Source: Pollenia angustigena
Lineage: Eukaryota > Arthropoda > Insecta > Diptera > Polleniidae
Reading direction: 5' to 3'
Assembly: GCA_930367215.1 (NCBI GenBank)
Contig: OV884059.1
Location: forward strand, 245,829,803-245,893,802
Length of the DNA stretch: 64,000 nucleotides
The notes under the pieces were generated by a model. The model was not told where the DNA came from, ran no database searches, and saw nothing but the letters and a program-made list of their open reading frames with translations. A program made the translations under genes and the position numbers. Positions within the stretch are counted from its first letter, which is position 1. Every line of letters starts with the position of its first letter. Shown here piece after piece: positions 57,930-64,000 of the stretch.

Positions 57930-58310
57930 AGAAATAAATGATGAAGATGAAAAGTAAAGTGGGATTGGTCATACATTTGCCCGTCTAGAAGGATCCTACG
58001 CGCTGCAGGAATTTGCCCAGGGGTCGCTCCTAAGGGGGGGCTAATACAAATATGGCGTTTTATGAAATTCTTAAGTTTAATTTAAATTTTTCATCTTTTG
58101 ACTTGCACCGCCACAGATGAAATCCCAGGCTGCCGACGGTTCTGCAGGAATTATCGAATTTCTTCCATTGCAAAAGTTTAATAGTTTCTTGCGAGCTTTC
58201 TGACATTAGGGTCGTACGAATAGCGATCTGGTAAATAAATATTAGGACGAGATACTTGAGGTCAATGGCCCCAAAGAGCAAAACATTGGTCTTCACATAC
58301 TGTAAATGCC
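57930..58310. other. unidentified GC-richer island, possibly decayed coding sequence
   Basis: Composition jumps above the flanks. The plus strand has SGIGHTFARLEGSYALQEFA and, further on, LAPPQMKSQAADGSAGIIEF. The minus strand has SRPNIYLPDRYSYDPNVRKL and ARNY with a stop. All are short and mutually exclusive, and no splice-consistent model emerges. It could be an exon of an unknown gene or an old transposon. I assign no function. Confidence 0.3.
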
Positions 58311-60490
58311 TAAGATATACAAAAAATGTAAAAAATTTTTAGAAACCTCCTTACAAAAAAATGTACATATATTGCAAGGTGGTACGCTCTATGTCTGTGT
58401 TCATACTGCTCATGTCTTATTGACATGATTGCTACTTTATAGGCGAGAGGGACGAGGGGAAAAGAAACGAGTACACAGATGCATGTACAGTCTTTACGTT
58501 TTGCTTTTTCATTCGTTGTTTAATTTTGTTATTGTTTTCAATATCAAAAAAGCACACATGCATACGCACGACTATACAAAATAAAAAACATGTCGTCAAC
58601 ATGATATGAATCATTTGAACGCTAATTCATGTTCAAAGAAGAAAAAGGAAGAGTCAATAAGACATGAGCCGTATGAACTCAGACTAATGTACATATACAT
58701 ACATATATGTATGTATATATAGCAACTGAAAGCTTGTAGCTTAAATATTGGCAAAGAACGAGCATTAAATGCGTTTGTAAATGTAAAGTGCAATCTTAAT
58801 TCACAGTAGGAAAGACATATTTCAACAATAGGCGCAAGAAATATACATATATAAATTTAACTGCATTTATATATGCAAAATATAGTAGGTTGGGTTCATT
58901 TACTTGCGAAGCCTAGCAAAAAAAAAGAATAAATTCAAAATTCACAAAATTTTTCTCCATAAACATCAATCGAAAAAGTTAAAGAACGCTTTACAGAAAA
59001 ACTATTATGAAAGGCATATCGACAGTTTTCAGCAGTAAGATACGAGATTATTTATTCATTAATTCACTTGGTACGTACGAACTGTTCGCGCATGGAAATT
59101 TAAGAAAAATATATTTTTTATGTTATAAAAATTATTTTCTTACGCCTTTTTTAAAAGATTATTTTGTAAATTTGTGCTAGTAAAAGTTTTATTATCAGTA
59201 ATTTTCAACAAATGTTTGCTTCCCAAACCTTTAATGCTCATTTTGACTCGTTGTACGTGAACTTTAACTAGAAATAATTATTAAAACTATTATTAAAAAA
59301 ATCCAACAGACCTTATGTTATTCACATTTTTCGACAGTGTTTCTTTGAGTTAAATTTGAATTTATTAATCTTTATGTTAATAGGTCTACTCCCTGAATAA
59401 ATAATATTATATCACAATTTTTTGAAAATCTTTAAAATGTGAGTAAATATTACAAATTCTATTGAAGGAGATCATCACACTCTTCTACAGTGTTTTACTA
59501 ATCGCTGATATATTTGTGTTCGACGATATCGCATTTATGTTTAATATTATGATAATATATTAGAAATGTTTTTTAATGTGTTTCTTTGATACAAATTTAA
59601 ATTTCTTACAATAGAACATTCCATTATTATTTCACATATTTTTTGCTCAATCCTTTATAAATTAAAATTTAACTCATAGAAGCAAGTTCGAAAGAAATGT
59701 TTTATAGAAATAATTCCCACATTCTATTTATTATGCTAATAAATAAAAAAAAACAAAATAAAGAAAATAAACTCCACAGATACCACAACGTGACGCACTC
59801 CATCGCAACACAATGAACAGAACTAAAATAATGATTTAAGCAATTTCAAATATTTTTGTTTACACTGCAATTAAAAGCAATAAAAAATATAAAAACAATT
59901 CTAGTAAATGTGAAATAGTAAAAGGAAAAGTTTAAAAATCTTGTACTTAGAACCACTTTGCATAATTTATGATCGATAGATAAATGATCTCGATATTTGC
60001 GTGTGTATGCACTCATACGCATAAGCACATGAATTTGTAGGAAAAATATAATCAAAATGACAGGAAATGGAAAATATTAAGTAGATTCAAATGAAAAATA
60101 TCATTAACATGTGTTGAAAAATGTTGTTGGTTTCTGAAGGAAAGAAGGAGAAGAGAGAGGCGGTAAAACGATTTCTTATGCCATAAATTTTCACAGCGAG
60201 TTTGAAAATCCTTTATGTAGATTTTCAACAGAAACTAAATTTACGATAGACTATTGCAAATTGCAGTTATAAATTTTAAAGTTTTTTCCAGTAAAACACT
60301 AAAAATAAAATTTAAAACAGGGGATTACTAGGATTTAAAATGTTTGGGTATTTTCCTCGTTAAAACCAAAGGCGAGATTTACCTGTAGGAAAGGCAGCTA
60401 ATAATTTAAAACCTGCGCGCAGGTAAAAATTGGTGACAGTTTGCCTTAAAATTTCTTAGGAAATACGCGAAAATATACACGCAGGCAATA
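58311..60490. other. gene-free upstream region of the 60.6-kb gene
   Basis: AT-rich with CATATATGTATGTATA repeats near 58690. It probably holds regulatory sequence for the downstream gene, but no specific site can be defended. Confidence 0.4.
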
Positions 60491-60494
60491 GAGG

Positions 60495-60539
60495 TATAAA
60501 TATAAGAGGGAGGAATTAGTAAACATCGTATTCAGTTAA
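60495..60539 (+). promoter_or_regulatory. TATA box and initiator of the 60.6-kb gene
   Basis: TATAAATATAAG at 60495-60506 is followed by a consensus fly initiator TCAGTT at 60532-60537 (A+1 at 60534). The second TATA half lies at -33. Predicted 5'UTR is about 58 bases with no upstream ATG. A focused TATA+Inr promoter suits an inducible gene. Confidence 0.6.
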
Positions 60540-60591
60540 CATTTAAAATTCGTCAAGTAAACACCGTCGTATTTAGAAAATAAAATAAAAA

Positions 60592-61470
60592 ATGGGTTGC
60601 TGTTCCAGTGCTTTTGCAAATGATAGTGAAAAATTCAATTGTTCTATAAATGGATATTATGGTGCTACATTGGACAAAAGACGTGGTTCAAAACGAAGCT
60701 ATTCTTCTCATATTAGTAACGGGTCAAGTTCAGGAGTTTCTAGTGCTTGTACATCGCCATCCCGTCGTACAATTTTATCTCGTTCCAGTTCTACGGAAGC
60801 ATCTCATCAAGAATCAAACAATCCTAAGCCTAAAACTCGTAACTTTACTTTGAAACACAAAGATGTTCCCACTGCCTTCGAAATGTTGTCAATTTGCGAT
60901 GACTTCGGAGAGGGAGCAAAGATGCAACAAAATCAAGAGAATAGATCGTTTGGTTATTATTCAGAATCTATGTCAACAAGTAGTGCTGTTTCGACGCCAT
61001 CCCACTCATGCCTAAGACGTACCCAAGATACCAGTCTACGTTCCGAAATATCATCAGCAGTAGTAACCCCAACTCCTAGTGACTTGGAAATGGAAATGTA
61101 TATGATGTCTCGTTCACAGGGCTTAATGCCAAAGACTTCCTCACCTATTTTTCAACGCAAAGATGTTACTTTCGATGCTGTTGCTGTTGCTTCTCCTCCC
61201 TCACACTCATATCAAAAGTGGGCCAACTATTTACAAAGCACTCCCACTTACATGCTACACAATGTCACCGATATTCCGGAAGCTATTGCCGGCCACTTTA
61301 GTCCTTTAGATTTTCCAGCCTTCACAGATTTAGAAGATATGGAAAGTGCCGCCAAAAGATTTAAAGTTGACCTTCATTTGGCCAACGAAAGTGAAGAAGA
61401 TGAGGTGTTTTATCAAAAGCAAATACCCAATCCTTCTAACAAAACACACACGATAACAACAGACTTGTAG
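60592..61470 (+). CDS. Ser-rich, N-terminally acylated protein (unnamed), 292 aa, single exon
   Basis: This is the only long open frame in the window, with a GC level well above the flanks and a favourable start context (AAAATGG). The N-terminus MGCCSS fits the myristoylation signal (Gly2, Ser6) with Cys3-Cys4 available for palmitoylation, so membrane anchoring is inferred. Residues 30-75 are a basic Ser/Thr-rich, low-complexity region (KRSYSSHISNGSSSGVSSAC). Ser/Thr-Pro sites recur (TSPSRR, VSTPSH, VTPTPSD, TSSPIF, ASPPSH, FSPLDF). Two KDV blocks (LKHKDVPTAF, FQRKDVTFDAV) bracket the middle. The C-terminal third is more ordered-looking (YQKWANYLQSTPTYMLHNVT, DIPEAIAGHFSPLDFPAF) and ends acidic (NESEEDEVF). 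No catalytic domain is seen. The TATA/Inr promoter, lack of introns and labile-mRNA motifs in the 3'UTR are reminiscent of rapidly induced genes; that is inference. Family not recognised. Confidence 0.85.
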   Translation: MGCCSSAFANDSEKFNCSINGYYGATLDKRRGSKRSYSSHISNGSSSGVSSACTSPSRRTILSRSSSTEASHQESNNPKPKTRNFTLKHKDVPTAFEMLSICDDFGEGAKMQQNQENRSFGYYSESMSTSSAVSTPSHSCLRRTQDTSLRSEISSAVVTPTPSDLEMEMYMMSRSQGLMPKTSSPIFQRKDVTFDAVAVASPPSHSYQKWANYLQSTPTYMLHNVTDIPEAIAGHFSPLDFPAFTDLEDMESAAKRFKVDLHLANESEEDEVFYQKQIPNPSNKTHTITTDL

Positions 61471-61970
61471 TTCAAAATAATACTATACAACAATCCGAAA
61501 TGACGACAACGTTCATCATTTAACTTCTGCCTGGTTACGGAAGTAATGTATGATATATTGTCTCTCTAAATGGTGCTACCAACAACTATCACTTTCCAGC
61601 AACAGGTGTGCTGAAAGTCATTCATTCTATTTTCCTTTTTTGAAACTTGAAAACTTTTGTAAATATTTCTATATTTATTGCGCAAAAAGTTGTTTGGTTT
61701 CAACGTAAAACAAAACTCAACAAAATAAAACAAGACCGAGGAATATCGTTCGATATATTTCTTACTCCCCAACACCCTCATCATCATGCGGCATCACAAG
61801 TGCTTAGCATTTTAAAACATTGGCGAGAAAAAGAAGCGACTGGGAGAAAAACATTTATTCAAACTGTGTTCATTAAGAACACACTATAATGTTTAATTAA
61901 ATTAAATTCAAATAATTTGTAAAGAATAATTAGATTTTAAGAATAAACAAAAAGCAAAATTATAAATAAA
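61471..61970 (+). promoter_or_regulatory. 3'UTR with AU-rich element and Pumilio-type site
   Basis: The ~0.5-kb 3'UTR contains TGTAAATA (61658-61665), matching the Pumilio consensus UGUANAUA. Seven bases later is TATTTATT (61672-61679), the nonamer-type AU-rich element core. Both are known mRNA-destabilising or translation-repressing sites. Confidence 0.5.
61942..61970 (+). terminator. polyadenylation signals of the 60.6-kb gene
   Basis: AATAAA at 61942-61947 and 61965-61970, about 475-500 bases after the stop codon. Confidence 0.55.
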
Positions 61971-61974
61971 ATTT

Positions 61975-62165
61975 TTAAAATTTCTTTATAAAACCAAATA
62001 TACATATCTTGCGTTTTTTATTTCATGTTTTTAAATTAATTTATGTAGTCATGAACCAAAAAATACATTTGACAAATGGTGCTATGATAATAATTTAAAG
62101 TAACATTTATTTATGCAAAATAATGGAAAAAAATTTAAAAATTAAAAAAATGCAATACGAAACCT
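61975..62165. other. short intergenic spacer
   Basis: AT-rich; nothing seen. Confidence 0.4.
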
Positions 62166-62897
62166 GTACCCATGTTCTGTAACTATAGTGAGAACTTCTC
62201 GCATCGAAAAGATGTGAAACAAAATATTCCATCGTTTCTCGAAAAGTGAGAAAAATGTGTGTCTGTAACTCATGTCGAAAACTATCAAAAGAGATTACGT
62301 CGTTACGTTATAAATGTCATAAAATTGCACTCGAAGCCGATGTGACATTGCAGACGTTCAGAACGCCAGTAACACATATCGTTGACGGCGACCAAAATTT
62401 ACTTAAATTGATAATTTTTCAACGACGGCGGCGAAAACACAACCGTCGGCTATACCAAATTGTGTAAAGAGCGACTTTAATGTTTGTTGTTTGCAAACGA
62501 GCTTTGAAGACATTCGTATATTTTATAAAAATGTTAAAAGCAAAATAATAAAACAATGAAAAATGTGCCAAGAATTAAATATTATTATTATTATTCTTTG
62601 TATTTTGCATTTTTAATTGTTTTTTAGTGTTAAAATTTTTTCTCGCCCCATTTTTATTCGTGAGTTTATTTAACAGTTCAAAGCGGAAACTCTTCTCACA
62701 AAAATGTTACAGCTACACTTTTTCTGTAAATTGGCGAATAATTTCCTTACATGACAGCTAGTACTCACCAAAAAAAGTTACAGACACAATTTAGTGAGGT
62801 TTTGTGAGCTGTTTGTTTCAATATATGGCATTTGTGTTTCATTTCACACATTTCAATCAAAGAGTTTCTCGACGCGAGAGTTACAGAACATAGGCAC
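62166..62897. mobile_element. TIR element, ~0.73 kb
   Basis: GTACCCATGTTCTGTAACT and (reverse complement) GTGCCTATGTTCTGTAACT form the ends. TGTAACT/GTTACAG and TCTCGCATCGA/TCTCGACGCGA words repeat inside both ends. The 73-codon frame at 62246-62467 lies in the subterminal repeats and is not credible as a gene. Confidence 0.7.
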
Positions 62898-62997
62898 TGG
62901 TAATGTACAAAGGTTGACAGTCATAGTTGATTCAAAGAAAGCTCTAGATATTTTTAAATTTTAAAAAAGCCTATTGTTCTTTCCAAAACATCAATAA

Positions 62998-63690
62998 CAG
63001 GCGCTGCGAAATATGGCCCCAACAAAATAAATGAAAATTTACCCCAAATTCGGGGCTATTTTTCATAATGCAATATTGCCCCATTTTTTTAACGAAAAAT
63101 TACTCCAAAAAAATGAAAAATAACCCTAAAAATAAAATGAAATATGGCCCTAAATTTAGGGTTATTCTTCATTATGAAAAATCACCTCAAAATTTATAAT
63201 GAATTTGAACCCCCAAAAAAGAACACAAAAAAGTTACATTAAACACTTTCGGTGGAGTTCATATTTCCGAAACTAAAAATCACAAATTTAGAATCCCGAT
63301 TTCAAAATCCGGATAATTTACAGTTTTGGTTTAAAAAATCGTACGATTGATAGCATGGTTGGGCTTTCGGCCATGCGCAAGCATTTTTCTCTATGGTATA
63401 ACGAAAACTGGCTTTGCTTACTAAAGCTTCACGTTATAGACGGCCTGCGGCCTGGAGCAAGGATTTTCTCTTCTATGGTATAACGAATACTGGCTTCGCT
63501 AACTTAAGCTTCTCTATATAGCCGGCCTTCGGTCGTGTGAAAGGATTTTCTTCTCTTTGATAAAACGAACACTGGCTTCGCTCACTAAAGCTTCACTTCA
63601 AAGCCGGCCTCTGGCCGGGCGAAAGGATTTTCTTTTCTATGGTATAACGAACTCTAGCTTCGCTCAGTAAAGCTTCTCTTAAATGCTATT
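62998..63690 (-). mobile_element. GGCCCC-family transposon, copy 2 (inverted)
   Basis: Starts GGCGCTGCGAAATATGGCCCC-like terminus and runs through the same GGTTATTTTTCA/GGCCCCAAA zone and GAATCCCGATTTCAAAATCC to four minisatellite units (63360-63690), all inverted relative to 13041-14170. The far end is missing or degraded. Confidence 0.8.
63360..63690 (-). repeat. ~81-bp minisatellite with GC palindromes
   Basis: Four units carrying TATGGTATAACGAA, CTGGCTTCGCT, AAAGCTTC and a palindrome such as CCGGCCTCTGGCCGG, matching the unit at 13410-13830. Confidence 0.85.
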
Positions 63691-63874
63691 GACTGTTAAA
63701 ATTTTATAAAAATCCCTTGAGCTCATGTTAGTTATCAAATAAATACAACAAAACACAGAATATGTTTCAACAAGAGGTTTCCAGCAACCAAAATTAAAAA
63801 ACTGGACAATGTACAAAATTCAACTGGATTTTGAAAAATAACTGAACAATTTAAGGGTTCTTAAAGGTTATTAG

Positions 63875-64000
63875 CAAGGAAACTAGAAATATGCTCTAGA
63901 AAACGCGTTTAATGCGCATTAAATATGCAGTAAAAACTTGAAAATATGCCCTGAAAATTGTTAAAATTATGCTATTATTTTTATTTGCAGTATAATATTT
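63875..64000. mobile_element. start of a second ATATGC-repeat hAT-like element
   Basis: CAAGGAAACTAGAAATATGC, GCGCATTAAATATGCAGTAA and GAAAATATGCCCTGAAAAT match 37644-37740 closely. It runs off the window end. Confidence 0.6.

Noticed and set aside
57990..58012. TCTAGA, GGATCC and CTGCAG close together, resembling a cloning polylinker
   Set aside because: Sites are separated by unrelated bases and the flanks are ordinary fly DNA. Coincidence is the simplest reading.
62246..62467. 73-codon plus-strand frame MRKMCVCNSCRKLSKEIT...
   Set aside because: It lies wholly within the subterminal repeats of a TIR element and has no family resemblance or splice context.

Overview
The window looks like nuclear DNA of a higher (brachyceran, probably calyptrate) fly. 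It is very AT-rich, littered with CATACATA/TATGTATG microsatellites, fly-type transposon debris and AATAAA signals. Coding-quality sequence is confined to a few short, clearly more GC-rich islands. I see no bacterial genes, rRNA, CRISPR array or phage. The species call is an inference from sequence style, not from a match.

Two host genes are supportable. (1) A minus-strand, multi-exon gene has exons at 35262-35206, 35148-35002, 34120-33930 and probably a terminal coding exon at 26657-26509. It encodes the end of an ectodomain, one membrane span and a basic cytoplasmic tail, and a TE-filled stretch of about 7.3 kb separates the last two exons. (2) A plus-strand, single-exon gene at 60592-61470 encodes a 292-residue Ser-rich protein with a dual-acylation N-terminus (MGCCSS). 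It has a TATA/Inr promoter and a 3'UTR with an AU-rich element and a Pumilio-type site. I cannot name either gene.

Almost everything else is mobile DNA. Left part (1-10 kb): a 156-bp tandem repeat, a perfect 106-bp-arm palindrome, members of two dispersed families with a hairpin near one end, a Helitron remnant with a Pif1-helicase fragment, and a LINE tail. At 10.9-16.8 kb there is a deeply nested transposon stack resolved by target-site duplications (TSDs): foldback element / hAT / ribozyme element, and mariner-like / GGCCCC element / hAT-like foldback / hairpin-end element. At 17-26 kb: pogo-like, hAT-like and Harbinger-like MITEs and an IS630-type transposase fragment. At 27-36 kb: LINE and mariner fragments, a 0.9-kb terminal-inverted-repeat (TIR) element, and a tandem array of ribozyme repeats. 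At 36-56 kb: further hAT, Harbinger and foldback elements. At 62-64 kb: a TIR element and a second GGCCCC element.

The most interesting signal is a dispersed repeat, present eight times, whose conserved core folds as a type I hammerhead ribozyme (CTGANGA, stem II, GAAA, palindromic stem III, matched stem I with covariation). Three same-strand copies form a tandem array of about 475-bp monomers at 31.7-33.0 kb, the layout expected of Penelope-like-element LTRs or animal retrozymes. A second, sequence-unrelated repeat (1703-1925) carries a related CTGAAGA...GAAA core in inverted duplication. A tRNA-like core inside a foldback element, with compensatory changes between two copies, is the second RNA candidate.
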